Assembly (NCBI GenBank): GCA_004556705.1
Contig: SFGA01000003.1
Location: 1 to 64,000, forward strand
DNA length: 64,000 nucleotides
DNA from: Ruminococcus sp.
GTDB lineage: Bacteria; Bacillota; Clostridia; Oscillospirales; Acutalibacteraceae
Reading direction: 5' to 3'
Of the stretch, positions 26,952-35,389 are shown piece by piece; the stretch's first letter is position 1, and the number at the start of each line of letters is the position of its first letter. Below the pieces are notes generated by a model. The model ran no database searches. It was given only the letters and a program-made list of their open reading frames with translations, and was not told the DNA's origin. A program made the position numbers and the translations under genes.

Positions 26952-27079
26952 ATTACGCATACCTTCAATATTTAGCGTGTGAGGTTGGATTTTTAAATTG
27001 CCCTATAATTGCATTGTTAAATCTTAAACAAACAAAAAACAGAAAGGCAATGGCAAAAGTTATTGTCTTCCTGTTTGAA

Positions 27080-28387
27080 TTAATGTTTATCCATTTTCAA
27101 CAGTATTGTAGAAGTGAATACTTTTGAAGCATCATCGTAATTCCACGCAATATTACCTGAATACTTCTTTGTTATTTTCGTGATGCTTTTTATTCCGATA
27201 CCATGTAGTTTGTTGTTGGATTTCGTGGATTTTATTATTCCGTTTGTTATGATCGGTTTTTGCTCAGAAGAATTTGATGTTTGTATGCGTACATATCTTT
27301 CATTTTGTTTTTCAATGCTCAAATCAATTATTCCGATTTCCGATGCTTTTGCAGCCTCATATGCGTTTTCCAACAAATTATCTAGCAAAGCGGTTATATC
27401 GCTGTCAGACATAAATGAAAAATCAACACTTCTTATGTCGACAGAAAAGCGTATATTTTCACTTTCACATAACTGTTCATATCGGCTGACGATTATATTG
27501 ACAAGTTTATGATTGCTGAATTGTTTGAACGATTTAATTTCATAGCCGTTATATATGGAGTCTATATATGTAATGATGTGGTCGTTTTCTTTTTGAACCG
27601 ACAACTCCCGAATATTCATTAAACACTTTTTTATATCATGAATTAACAAACTTGAGGAATTATATTGCTGTTCAAGTTCTCGATAATATTCATCATTGAT
27701 TTCCGTTTTTTGCATTTCTAATTGTAATTCTGCGTTTTTCATGATTGTATCGATGATTTTTTCGTGCACGATCAATACAATTACATTTGATAACAATAGG
27801 ACTATTGAAGCTACCGAAAATAATATATTTGTTGTTTTATCAATTGGTAATATAAATGAAAGATAAGCAAAACTTGCAATAATAAGAATGGAAACTGCCG
27901 GTAAAATAAACAAAAGAAATGAATAATCATTTTTACTGTATATATTATGTGATTCCTTTTTAGAAATTTTAGAGATAAGGCTCGCAACGAAAAAGTAGAA
28001 TGCTTTTGTTGTGGCTGTTTCTAAAAAAATAATAAAATTGCTGTTTTTGCACGCCAATAAATCAATATTCAATATAGATGAGAACAAATACATAACCACA
28101 ATTTCTGTAGTTATCATGATGCCTTCAAGTAGGAGCGTATTAAAAATAATTTGTCTGATAGAAGCTTCAAAGCAAATTGCAACGATTATAATGTTCGCAA
28201 CAAAAAACGAGGCCAAATTTAAAAATGGATTATCGAAAAGCTGAATTGCATATTGCGTTAAAAACGATAAGACATAACAAAGCCCTATAATTATAGCCTT
28301 CCTTTTTGGATGGAATTTATTTTTGAAATACATGTATGCAATGAACTGTTCAAAAATGTATATAAACAGATAACACAGAGTGGTCAT
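27080..28387 (-). CDS. agrC: AgrC-like sensor histidine kinase (GHKL ATPase)
   Basis: The 435-residue product has an N-terminal sensor of six to seven membrane helices (residues 1-215), a dimerisation helix with the phosphoacceptor His in SSLLIHDIKKCLMNI (about 250), and a C-terminal GHKL ATPase domain with N-box LDNLLENAYEAA and a G-box LHGIGIKSI. The family is the AgrC/ComD type that detects cyclic peptides at the cell surface and phosphorylates a LytTR regulator. It follows agrA on the same transcript (1 base gap). Divergent agrD and agrB genes 280 bases away make this a complete quorum-sensing circuit. Confidence 0.88.
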   Translation of the reverse strand: MTTLCYLFIYIFEQFIAYMYFKNKFHPKRKAIIIGLCYVLSFLTQYAIQLFDNPFLNLASFFVANIIIVAICFEASIRQIIFNTLLLEGIMITTEIVVMYLFSSILNIDLLACKNSNFIIFLETATTKAFYFFVASLISKISKKESHNIYSKNDYSFLLFILPAVSILIIASFAYLSFILPIDKTTNILFSVASIVLLLSNVIVLIVHEKIIDTIMKNAELQLEMQKTEINDEYYRELEQQYNSSSLLIHDIKKCLMNIRELSVQKENDHIITYIDSIYNGYEIKSFKQFSNHKLVNIIVSRYEQLCESENIRFSVDIRSVDFSFMSDSDITALLDNLLENAYEAAKASEIGIIDLSIEKQNERYVRIQTSNSSEQKPIITNGIIKSTKSNNKLHGIGIKSITKITKKYSGNIAWNYDDASKVFTSTILLKMDKH

Positions 28388-28388
28388 T

Positions 28389-29108
28389 TTATTTTATTCC
28401 CCCTGCAAATTCAAAAAATGCTTTTTTAAATGACTGATATTTTCGCTGAGACATATATGTGGATATTGTTTTTTCATTGTTTATTCTAAAGGTTACAGAA
28501 CTTTTGTCAAAATCGATCACATTTTGAAGATTTACTAAAATACTATTATGTGAATAAACAAAACAACTTGGTTGATTGATAATTTCGCTCCATTGTTTTG
28601 GTTTTTGATTTGTTTTATATTGGTTCGTTTTTGTATGGATAATAGAACCGTATTTTATATTTTCAATATAGAAAATATCCTTTGTTCTTATTTTTATGAT
28701 TTTATCGTTTTCATGAATTACAATGTTTTTACTAATGAAGGTATACTCTTTGACAGCGGCAATAAAACTTTTGTAAAAACGGTCTTTATCAATTGGCTTT
28801 GATAAGTACCTAAAAACATGAACTTGCATAGCGTCATCTAAATATTGTTGAAAAGATGTTAACACAATAATTTGAATATCCGGATTCGCTTCTTTTAGTA
28901 AAGTCGATAACTGAATACCATTCACACCATTCATTTCCACATCAACGATGGCAATATCAAATGCGGCGCTTTCTGTCAGCATAAAAGCACCATCGTTCTT
29001 TTTGTCAATTAAGAAATGTATTTTATGGTTATATTCAATCTCTTTAATCAGCTTTTCAACTTGGCAAATTATAGAATCATCGTCGTCACATATAAGTACT
29101 CTAATCAT
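28389..29108 (-). CDS. agrA: AgrA-like LytTR response regulator
   Basis: This 239-residue protein has a receiver domain (1-120) with acidic pocket CDDDDS, phospho-acceptor Asp in DIAIVDVEMNGVNG (about 56) and a conserved Lys in FRYLSKPIDKDRF (about 103). A LytTR DNA-binding domain (135-235) is recognisable from IRTKDIFYIENIKYGSIIHTKTN and CFVYSHNSILVNLQNV. It should bind paired 9-base direct repeats; such a pair lies at 29304-29335 ahead of agrD. The ribosome site on the minus strand is AAGGAGG, 6-8 bases ahead. Confidence 0.9.
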   Translation of the reverse strand: MIRVLICDDDDSIICQVEKLIKEIEYNHKIHFLIDKKNDGAFMLTESAAFDIAIVDVEMNGVNGIQLSTLLKEANPDIQIIVLTSFQQYLDDAMQVHVFRYLSKPIDKDRFYKSFIAAVKEYTFISKNIVIHENDKIIKIRTKDIFYIENIKYGSIIHTKTNQYKTNQKPKQWSEIINQPSCFVYSHNSILVNLQNVIDFDKSSVTFRINNEKTISTYMSQRKYQSFKKAFFEFAGGIK

Positions 29109-29303
29109 AAAAGGCCTCCTTTATATGATTATACAATAGAATCGGTTGTTTGTCACCATATCAATTTTACCGTCAAATACATAGTTGCATTCACACCGTT
29201 GGATATGACAAAAAAAGCATAATACAGTGAAGATCTCAAGCTTGATAATGCTTATCAGAACATGGTTTTTTGTTTATATAAGCCGAAAAAATGGAATTTT
29301 ATA

Positions 29304-29335
29304 TCGTTTTTTCTGAATTTAAGTGCGTTTTTGCT
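29304..29335 (+). promoter_or_regulatory. Candidate AgrA/LytTR binding site upstream of agrD
   Basis: Two similar blocks, TCGTTTTTTCT and GCGTTTTTGCT, start exactly 21 bases apart, the two-turn spacing used by LytTR regulators. They lie just upstream of a TAAAAT -10 element at 29365-29370 and the agrD start at 29391, a position suited to activation. Confidence 0.5.
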
Positions 29336-29390
29336 AAAAGCAACAAAACATATAGATAATTTGTTAAAATGCAATCAAGAGGTGTAATAT

Positions 29391-29549
29391 ATGATGAAAA
29401 AATTAAAACGATTACTTGAAAAATTATTACCAACAGTAGTTGGATGTTTGACATTAGTGATAGTAACAAATGCAAATTCTGCGAGTTGCTTTATTTTAAA
29501 CGAGCCAGAAGTGCCAAAAACGATAGATAAATATAAATTGTTTAAATAA
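29391..29549 (+). CDS. agrD: AgrD-like cyclic autoinducing peptide precursor
   Basis: This 52-residue precursor starts at ATG 29391 behind AGAGGTG. It has an amphipathic basic leader (KKLKRLLEKLLPTVVG), a hydrophobic stretch, then TNANSASCFILN followed by the acidic recognition tail EPEVPKTIDKY, as in staphylococcal AgrD (Cys, ring, then E-x-E/V-P). By analogy AgrB cuts before EPEVP and joins the carboxyl of Asn to the Cys thiol, giving a five-member ring CFILN with an N-terminal tail of unknown length. The stop codon overlaps the agrB start (TAATG). Confidence 0.85.
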   Translation: MMKKLKRLLEKLLPTVVGCLTLVIVTNANSASCFILNEPEVPKTIDKYKLFK

Positions 29550-30133
29550 TGGAAGAAATATATGGAAAAATCGCTTCTGCTTTAGTTGCAAGTAAGAATA
29601 TAGAAAGCAACGAAGAAGAACTGTACAAGTACGCAATAAAAATAACAATACATACGCTTATTAATACTATTACAACTTTGCTCATTGGAATTGTGTTTGG
29701 GATGCTTAAGGAATGTATATGCTTTTTTTTAGTTTTCTTTATTCTGAGAAAATTCACTGGTGGAGTTCACGCAAAAAGATATGTTAATTGTTTTTTTAGT
29801 TCTGTTATTTTAATCGCAATATCATTATGCATCATAAGGCTTTTGCAAAATAATAATTATCGATTTGAATTTATATGCGTTGATATGTTTTCTGTAGTTT
29901 TAATATGCGCTCTGTCGCCTGTTCAAAATATAAACAGACCACTATCTAGCAGGGAGAATAAAATATATAGAACATTGTCAATAATTTTATCTGTATTTGT
30001 GTTGTTGGCTGTTTTATATCTTAATATAAATGGCAGAAAGGTTTCATATTCGGTTGGAATGGGATTGATTGTTGTCTCTTTGCTAATGATTATTGCTCAT
30101 GTAAAAGAAAAAATAACTCTACAGTTACAGTGA
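29549..30133 (+). CDS. agrB: AgrB-like peptide-cyclising membrane protease
   Basis: This 194-residue polytopic membrane protein has the AgrB active-site signature in RKFTGGVHAKRYVNCF: His near residue 74 and Cys near 81 form the cysteine-protease pair that processes and cyclises AgrD. Four to six membrane helices cover most of the chain. Overlap of its ATG with the agrD stop shows coupled translation. A hairpin with T tract at 30180-30205 ends the unit. Confidence 0.92.
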   Translation: MEEIYGKIASALVASKNIESNEEELYKYAIKITIHTLINTITTLLIGIVFGMLKECICFFLVFFILRKFTGGVHAKRYVNCFFSSVILIAISLCIIRLLQNNNYRFEFICVDMFSVVLICALSPVQNINRPLSSRENKIYRTLSIILSVFVLLAVLYLNINGRKVSYSVGMGLIVVSLLMIIAHVKEKITLQLQ

Positions 30134-30179
30134 AAATTTCAACTTATTAAATTGAAGAATATCTTTATTTTGTATTCAA

Positions 30180-30205
30180 CATAGCATGAAATGCTATGAG
30201 GTTTT
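30180..30205 (+). terminator. Terminator after agrDB
   Basis: Stem CATAGCAT / ATGCTATG with a GAA loop is followed by AGGTTTT. Confidence 0.6.
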
Positions 30206-30298
30206 AAGGAAAGAGTTTGTTTTGGGGAAGTGGTGATTTTAATGATTTAACATATTTATCAACTAAATAATAGCTCACAAATAAAAAGGAGAATGATT

Positions 30299-30796
30299 AT
30301 GAAAACTAAAAAAATACTAATTTTCTTACTGACATTGGTTGCAATGTTATCAGTATTTGCAGTTTCTGCAAGTGCAAACAATCATACGGATGTGGATTTT
30401 ATACTTTATGCCTTTACTAATCCAGAACCCAATAAATACACAGCCGCTAGATTAAAAAAGGATACAAGCAGTTCTTATGTTAATTATACAACTGACAGCC
30501 AAGGATATGCAGTTAGGGGACCATATAAATTCGAAGCCTTTATTTATGGCTCATCTAATGGTTCTTCATTTGTTGACTGTTCAAGCTATACATACAATAA
30601 CAGACCGAGATCCAGAGCGATTATTACAAAAGGGACAAAGGGATTCATAAGGCAAGATGTTTATGAGCGTTTCGGATACAATTCATATGCCCAGATTTGG
30701 GCGAAACAAGAATCGCAGGCAAACAGAGGAATAGCAATGGGTTGCTGGAGTGCAGATAGCGTCGGAACATACAACCATTATAATCATGTAATTTAA
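30299..30796 (+). CDS. Small secreted protein, bacteriocin-like (DUF2712-like)
   Basis: The ATG at 30299 is preferred because AAGGAG lies 7 bases ahead; the ATG at 30293 is too close. A signal peptide covers residues 1-26 (cut after VSASA). The mature part, about 139 residues, is basic, rich in Ser/Tyr/Asn, with two cysteines (in VDCSSYTY and MGCWSADS). It recalls the DUF2712 secreted proteins that accompany dedicated ABC transporters; this is a weak match from memory. Position between agr genes and an ABC exporter with DUF5027/5028-like accessory proteins suggests a secreted toxin or signal controlled by Agr. Confidence 0.6.
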   Translation: MKTKKILIFLLTLVAMLSVFAVSASANNHTDVDFILYAFTNPEPNKYTAARLKKDTSSSYVNYTTDSQGYAVRGPYKFEAFIYGSSNGSSFVDCSSYTYNNRPRSRAIITKGTKGFIRQDVYERFGYNSYAQIWAKQESQANRGIAMGCWSADSVGTYNHYNHVI

Positions 30797-30908
30797 GTTA
30801 TCAGTTATTTACTCCAAATTACATACCGTAAAATTTAATTTTGCCATTATATAGCCGAGCCGAACAATCCTTCGGCTTGGCTATATTAGAAGTTGGGAGG
30901 TAATTAAG

Positions 30909-31679
30909 ATGCAACTAAAAAAGAGTATCGCCTTATTTTTGTGTATGATGTTCGTTTTTTTATGCTCATCTTGTTCCTATGTTGAATTTGAAAATAAGAT
31001 ACATCAGAAAATTGATAATAATTCTATTGAACCTAATATAGTTGAATCCGAATCTAAAGACTTTTTAGATAATGTCAAAATATTGGGAACCGGCGATACC
31101 ATGGAAGCTTCTTGGAATATCATAGTTCGGGAAACACAAGAAACAATTTTATGCGGTACGCCGGGGCTTACATATACATTAAACGGAATAGAAATTTTCG
31201 ATTCAATATGTACTTCCGGCATAGACATTAAAGAAACAGAGTGGGACGATGACAACCCAAATTATGAGAAAACATTTGCTGATAATGCTTTTATATTGGT
31301 TGATATGACAGCAACTTATCAAGCGCAGAACGGTGAAAATGAAGTTCTTACATCTATTGTGTTTAGTGCAGAAAGTGATGAAAGAAAACTCGGAAAAAGT
31401 TTTTCGGAAATAAAAAACCAAACTCAAAAAATGCAACCTTATATAATATATTTCAGTAAACACCCTACAGATGATGATCCAAGGTTGAGTTCAAAAGAAG
31501 GACAATACTATTGCTTTTCTATAAAAAATGGAGAAACATTGAATTTTAAACTTGGCATTATTGCGGCACAAGAATTTATTGATGCGAAAAATGTTTTATT
31601 AGCTCTTGGGAATGTAACTGCCGATGAGTCCGTAGCAGTACAAAATCTTGATTGTAGAATTTTTGATTTATTTAAATGA
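30909..31679 (+). CDS. Lipoprotein (DUF5027-like) of the export locus
   Basis: This 256-residue protein has a signal peptide with lipobox LCSSC (Cys22) and a soluble beta-rich domain outside the cell. GDTMEASWNIIVRETQETILCGTPGLTYTLNGIEIFDSI and DNAFILVDMTATYQAQNGE resemble the DUF4352/DUF5027-type immunoglobulin-like lipoproteins. These accompany ABC exporters of antimicrobial peptides, often as immunity or sensing parts; that function is inferred. The ribosome site is GGGAGG, 9 bases ahead. Its stop overlaps the next gene region. Confidence 0.7.
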   Translation: MQLKKSIALFLCMMFVFLCSSCSYVEFENKIHQKIDNNSIEPNIVESESKDFLDNVKILGTGDTMEASWNIIVRETQETILCGTPGLTYTLNGIEIFDSICTSGIDIKETEWDDDNPNYEKTFADNAFILVDMTATYQAQNGENEVLTSIVFSAESDERKLGKSFSEIKNQTQKMQPYIIYFSKHPTDDDPRLSSKEGQYYCFSIKNGETLNFKLGIIAAQEFIDAKNVLLALGNVTADESVAVQNLDCRIFDLFK

Positions 31680-31690
31680 GCGGTGAAAAT

Positions 31691-32575
31691 ATGATTAATA
31701 CATTAAAAATGGAACTAAAAAAAGCTCTGGTTTCTAAATACTTTATTATAGGCCTTTCCGTCATGCTGTTATTTGCAGTTCTAAGCGGTATATATATGAT
31801 AGAGAGCAGAGCAGGTTACAATCCCGATGACATATATGAATACTGTTACAGCAATGGCGAATTCACAGAAAATCCGGACACTTCATTGTTTGGGTTTTAC
31901 AATTCGTGGGTCGGTGGTGAGGAGCTTTCGCTTGCATATACCCTTTTCTTTCAATTACTGCCATTAGGTGCGGCACTTCCGTTTGCGTGGTCGTTTTATC
32001 GTGAACGAAAAACAGGTTATATTAAAAATATTACATCGAGAGTCAAAAAAGAATATTATTACTATTCTAAAGCGATTGCGGTCTTTCTATCTGGAAGCCT
32101 AGTTGTGCTTGTTCCGCTACTTGTAAATATTTTACTGGTTAGTGCGTTTGTGCCCGTTGTCAGACCTTTTGTTGGTTATACACATTACAATCATTTGTAT
32201 TTCGGGAATATGTGGGCTGATATTTACTATACAACTCCAATGCTTTACACAGCTCTTTATGTAATCCTTGAATCCTTATATGGTGGGATTTTTGCTCTTT
32301 TAAGCTTTGCAATAACATTTTACATAAACAATATTTTCGCTGTCGAAATACTGCCGTTTATTCTTATGATTGCTTTTGGTTATCTTCAAGGATTTATTTA
32401 TAACCTTATCGGCACTGATACCGTTCAGTTCGAATTTGTACCAACTTATTTTATCCATTCAAGAACCTTGGGAGGACAGGTTGTGTCTTGGGTTGTCGTT
32501 TCCGTGACATTGCTCTTAATTGCTTTTTCACTTGTGACAATACTTGTTAGAGGTAAAAGAGATGAAATTTTTTAA
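31691..32575 (+). CDS. ABC transporter permease 1
   Basis: The protein has about 294 residues from the ATG at 31691 (an ATG at 31676 in frame overlaps the lipoprotein stop but lacks a ribosome site). Six membrane helices, a large extracellular loop after helix 1 (SRAGYNPDDIYEYCYSNGEF...), and the cytoplasmic FYRERKTGYIKNI coupling-helix region are typical of ABC-2 type permeases for peptide export or immunity. The next permease starts inside its last codons. Confidence 0.8.
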   Translation: MINTLKMELKKALVSKYFIIGLSVMLLFAVLSGIYMIESRAGYNPDDIYEYCYSNGEFTENPDTSLFGFYNSWVGGEELSLAYTLFFQLLPLGAALPFAWSFYRERKTGYIKNITSRVKKEYYYYSKAIAVFLSGSLVVLVPLLVNILLVSAFVPVVRPFVGYTHYNHLYFGNMWADIYYTTPMLYTALYVILESLYGGIFALLSFAITFYINNIFAVEILPFILMIAFGYLQGFIYNLIGTDTVQFEFVPTYFIHSRTLGGQVVSWVVVSVTLLLIAFSLVTILVRGKRDEIF

Positions 32576-33392
32576 ATTGATAAAATTTGATTTGTATCAA
32601 GGTGCTTTTAAACAGTACGGTAAATTTATCATCATTTTCATTTTTCTTATTATCTCATGTCTTGACTTTTATGTGCAGTTAAAAGCATTCTATGTAACAG
32701 AATATACATACGGGCACTTTTTATTATATATTTTCGGTGGTATGAAAGAATATATCCCATCGCCATCTGAACCGTTCCCCGTTCCTTACCGTTGGCTGTT
32801 ATGGCATTTTCTGGTTTTGTATTTCACTTTACATTATATGCACGATGATTTAACAGGATTTGGTCAGAACTTAATTTACAGATGTAAAAGCCGTACAATT
32901 TGGTGGATTTCAAAATGCATATGGAATGTAATCTATGTTTCTTCGTTTTATATAATCGGATGGATAACCGTATTTGTTTTTTCAGTTTTCTGTAAAGCAA
33001 AAATGTCTTTTGATATAACACCGATACCTATGCTTCTATTGTTCGGCGAGAAACAAATTATAAGCGAACATTACAATTTGCTTTTTCAGTTGACGATTTT
33101 GCCCTTGCTCGTTTCTATCGCTGTCAGCCTCATTCAAATGACAATGAGCTTAATTATTAAGCCAATGCTTAGTTTTGTTATATCCGCTGTTATCTATATT
33201 TCTTCCGCATATAAACTGGTTCCGTGGTTATTGGGAAACTATGCTATGGCAGTTAGAAGCGATTCAACCATCAGCAATGGGATAAACAGCAAGATCGGAG
33301 CAATTTTTTCCGTGCTGCTTTCCTTGTGCAGTATCATCATAGGCATTTTACTGTTTAAAAAATATTCGATTCTTAACAGCAAAGAGGCTTAA
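32562..33392 (+). CDS. ABC transporter permease 2
   Basis: The protein has 276 residues from the ATG at 32562, 10 bases after GAGGT. Six membrane segments and a central cytoplasmic segment NLIYRCKSRTIWWISKCIWN fit an ABC-2 permease partner. It overlaps the previous gene by 14 bases, so the two are coupled and probably form a heterodimer. The ATPase follows after a 170-base gap that holds structured RNA elements. Confidence 0.75.
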   Translation: MKFFKLIKFDLYQGAFKQYGKFIIIFIFLIISCLDFYVQLKAFYVTEYTYGHFLLYIFGGMKEYIPSPSEPFPVPYRWLLWHFLVLYFTLHYMHDDLTGFGQNLIYRCKSRTIWWISKCIWNVIYVSSFYIIGWITVFVFSVFCKAKMSFDITPIPMLLLFGEKQIISEHYNLLFQLTILPLLVSIAVSLIQMTMSLIIKPMLSFVISAVIYISSAYKLVPWLLGNYAMAVRSDSTISNGINSKIGAIFSVLLSLCSIIIGILLFKKYSILNSKEA

Positions 33393-33400
33393 CTCGAAAG

Positions 33401-33490
33401 ATATGAAGATAGGAAAAAGACGCCAAGCGCAAAGCTTTCTGCTTTATGACAATTTGAGCGAAATTTGTATCGCATTGCGCTTCATGTGTA
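33401..33490 (+). promoter_or_regulatory. Structured RNA region, possible divergent third copy of the leader element
   Basis: A perfect 8-base pair AAGCGCAA / TTGCGCTT (33425-33432 and 33474-33482) encloses an AAAGC-TTTCT-GCTTT hairpin and a GTATCGCAT block, which also ends leader copies A and B. It lies in tandem just ahead of copy B. Confidence 0.4.
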
Positions 33491-33500
33491 AAATATTAAG

Positions 33501-33567
33501 AAAGGAACGATACGACGCAGAAAAGCAGATTTCTCATCTCTTTTTGTGCGGATTTAATATCGCATGG
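33501..33567 (+). promoter_or_regulatory. Structured leader shared with 19041-19110 (copy B)
   Basis: The block AAAGGAACGATAC, then CGCAGAAAAG ... CTTTTTGTGCG, then ATATCGCATGGC, aligns end to end with copy A. The CGATA/TATCG outer stem and the CGCA-GAAAAG/CTTTTT-TGCG inner stem are kept despite base changes. It ends on an ATG of the ABC ATPase gene. Confidence 0.55.
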
Positions 33568-34229
33568 CGATGAATATGGCTATAGAATTCATAAATGTTT
33601 CAAAGAAATTCGGGAAAAAAACGGTTCTTAAAGAACTGAATTTTGTTATCCCTACGGGGAATGTCATCGGCTTGCAGGGCATAAACGGTTCCGGGAAAAC
33701 AATGATTATGCGTTTGATTGCGGGCTTGATTTACCCTACTACCGGGGACGTTCTTATTGATAAAAAAAGGCTTGGAAAAGACATTTCGTTTCCTGAGAGT
33801 TTGGGATTGATGCTTGAAAACCCTGCTTTTTTAGACTCGTATTCCGGATTTGAAAACTTAAAGCTTCTTGCCTCCTTAAATAAAAAAATAACAGACAAAG
33901 AAATTTTCGAAGTGCTTACACTTGTAGGTTTATCAGATAATGCAGATAAGAAATATAAAAAGTATTCTCTAGGCATGAAACAACGTTTAGGAATTGCAGC
34001 TGCTATCATGGAAAAACCCGACATAATTCTTTTGGATGAACCTACCAATTCTTTGGATGAAGATGGCATCCGTATGGTTCGTGAGATTGTATTTAAGGAA
34101 AAAGAAAGAGGTGCAACAGTTGTTTTATCTTGTCATGATGCTACCATTTTAAAACAACTTTCTGATTCGGTTTTGTGTATTGAAAATGGTGAAATCGTAG
34201 ATAACTACATTTGTAAAAAGGAAGTGTAG
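33564..34229 (+). CDS. ABC transporter ATP-binding protein
   Basis: This 221-residue protein supplies energy to the two permeases. Walker A GINGSGKT (about residues 38-45), Q-loop, signature SLGMKQRLGIAAA (about 133-145), Walker B IILLDEPTNSLDE (about 152-164) and the H-loop SCHD are all present. The start is uncertain: ATG 33564 is the end of the structured leader; ATG 33573 (MAIEFINVSKKF) is the usual family start. No ribosome site is seen for either, which makes the leader structure more interesting. Confidence 0.9.
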   Translation: MAMNMAIEFINVSKKFGKKTVLKELNFVIPTGNVIGLQGINGSGKTMIMRLIAGLIYPTTGDVLIDKKRLGKDISFPESLGLMLENPAFLDSYSGFENLKLLASLNKKITDKEIFEVLTLVGLSDNADKKYKKYSLGMKQRLGIAAAIMEKPDIILLDEPTNSLDEDGIRMVREIVFKEKERGATVVLSCHDATILKQLSDSVLCIENGEIVDNYICKKEV

Positions 34230-34231
34230 GC

Positions 34232-34897
34232 ATGCATAAAAATATACTAAAAAAGGGAAAAAAGAAAGCTATAATCATTAGCATATGCTTTGCGGCAGCT
34301 GTTTTCATATTGCTTATCCTATGGGTAGTATGCACTGTAAATACCAATCAAGCTAAATTCGTTGAAAAAGAAGAGTATTATAAGATGGGTGAAAGCGTTG
34401 CGCTTGAAAATAATTTTTTTGTATCTTCAAACGAATCGGTGAACGGGTATTTTATTAAAGTGAACCATGTTGAGTTGGCGAATTACAAAGAGGTGTTAGA
34501 GAAAAACGGCGGTTCTATAGAAAACGGTGGTTTTTCCAAAAACTATCCCGCTCCGAAATATGTTTTCCTTGTCAATATGACAATAAAAAACGAGGGGAAT
34601 ACGGATGGATCTCTATTTCTATTGTCGTACGCTTTATATAATAAGTCCTTAAATATTCCGATTGATTTTGTCCTGTGGGATTTAATGGATGAAAACTATG
34701 ATGGTTGGCCTAATATGAGCATTGTTGAAAACTCGACGGTTACATTAACAATTCCATTTACGCCTATGCCGTTAGATACGGGAACAAACGCAAGAGAAAT
34801 TGAAAAACGAATGGAAAATGAACCGTTTTACTTTTGTGTCAGCGCATTCCCAACCAGAAAGATTATAGAAGTAAAAGCGGATACAAATCTTAATTAA
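34232..34897 (+). CDS. Membrane-anchored DUF5028-like accessory protein
   Basis: This 221-residue protein has a basic N-terminus, one membrane helix (residues 14-38) and an extracellular beta-rich domain (MGESVALENNFFVSSNESVNGYFIKVNHVELANY ... FLVNMTIKNEGNTDGS). It follows the ATPase stop by 2 bases, so it belongs to the same operon. Domain type and place recall DUF5028/DUF4352 proteins of peptide exporter loci. It probably pairs functionally with the lipoprotein at 30909, for example in self-protection; this is inference. Confidence 0.7.
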   Translation: MHKNILKKGKKKAIIISICFAAAVFILLILWVVCTVNTNQAKFVEKEEYYKMGESVALENNFFVSSNESVNGYFIKVNHVELANYKEVLEKNGGSIENGGFSKNYPAPKYVFLVNMTIKNEGNTDGSLFLLSYALYNKSLNIPIDFVLWDLMDENYDGWPNMSIVENSTVTLTIPFTPMPLDTGTNAREIEKRMENEPFYFCVSAFPTRKIIEVKADTNLN

Positions 34898-35076
34898 TGT
34901 TCTAATTCATCCGCAATCTTTATATTGTAATTTATTGACCGTTGAATAAATCCGAATAGCATTGCAAGCAGTGCATTTGTTTAATATTATGAAAAATAAA
35001 ATATGTACAATTCAATATTTAAGATTTTCATTGCATAGACAAAATCCATAACCGGCAATGCCAAATGTAATTACAG
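34898..35076 (+). other. AT-rich spacer after the export operon
   Basis: No reading frame with a ribosome site and no clear structure were seen in this spacer. It ends at the first of two strong terminators. Confidence 0.4.
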
Positions 35077-35150
35077 CACCGTGTAAGGTAAAAGCAGTAA
35101 ACGGAAGATATCTTCCGAAACTACTGTGCCACCTTACACGGTGTTTTTTT
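35077..35150 (+). terminator. Large compound terminator
   Basis: A 13-base perfect stem CACCGTGTAAGGT / ACCTTACACGGTG encloses a second hairpin CGGAAGATATCTTCCG and is followed by seven T. It is far larger than needed for simple termination. Confidence 0.8.
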
Positions 35151-35180
35151 GTCACAATTTTATATAAGAAATAACAGTAT

Positions 35181-35223
35181 AAGTCTCTCATGCGGCTCTA
35201 AAAAACCGCAAGAGGGACTTTTT
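35181..35223 (+). terminator. Second strong terminator
   Basis: Stem AAGTCTCTCATGCGG / CCGCAAGAGGGACTT (mismatched near the centre) with an A-rich loop is followed by TTTT. It insulates the sigma factor gene from the cargo. Confidence 0.75.
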
Positions 35224-35389
35224 GTTTTGCCGGAACAACAGGTTCAGGTTTTGTTATTACGCTGTGCATTTCTATGTCTGTTGAGGGGGATGGATATATG
35301 AAAGAGTGGCTTTGCTACATCGCGGAATACCCGTAATCTCTGCATTTTTAAGGACAAATCAAGCTTTAAAAATAAGGAGATTACAAAAA

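Noticed and set aside
26945..27127. A 60-codon plus-strand frame between the hairpin and agrC
   Set aside because: It overlaps the end of agrC on the other strand and has no ribosome site or family resemblance.
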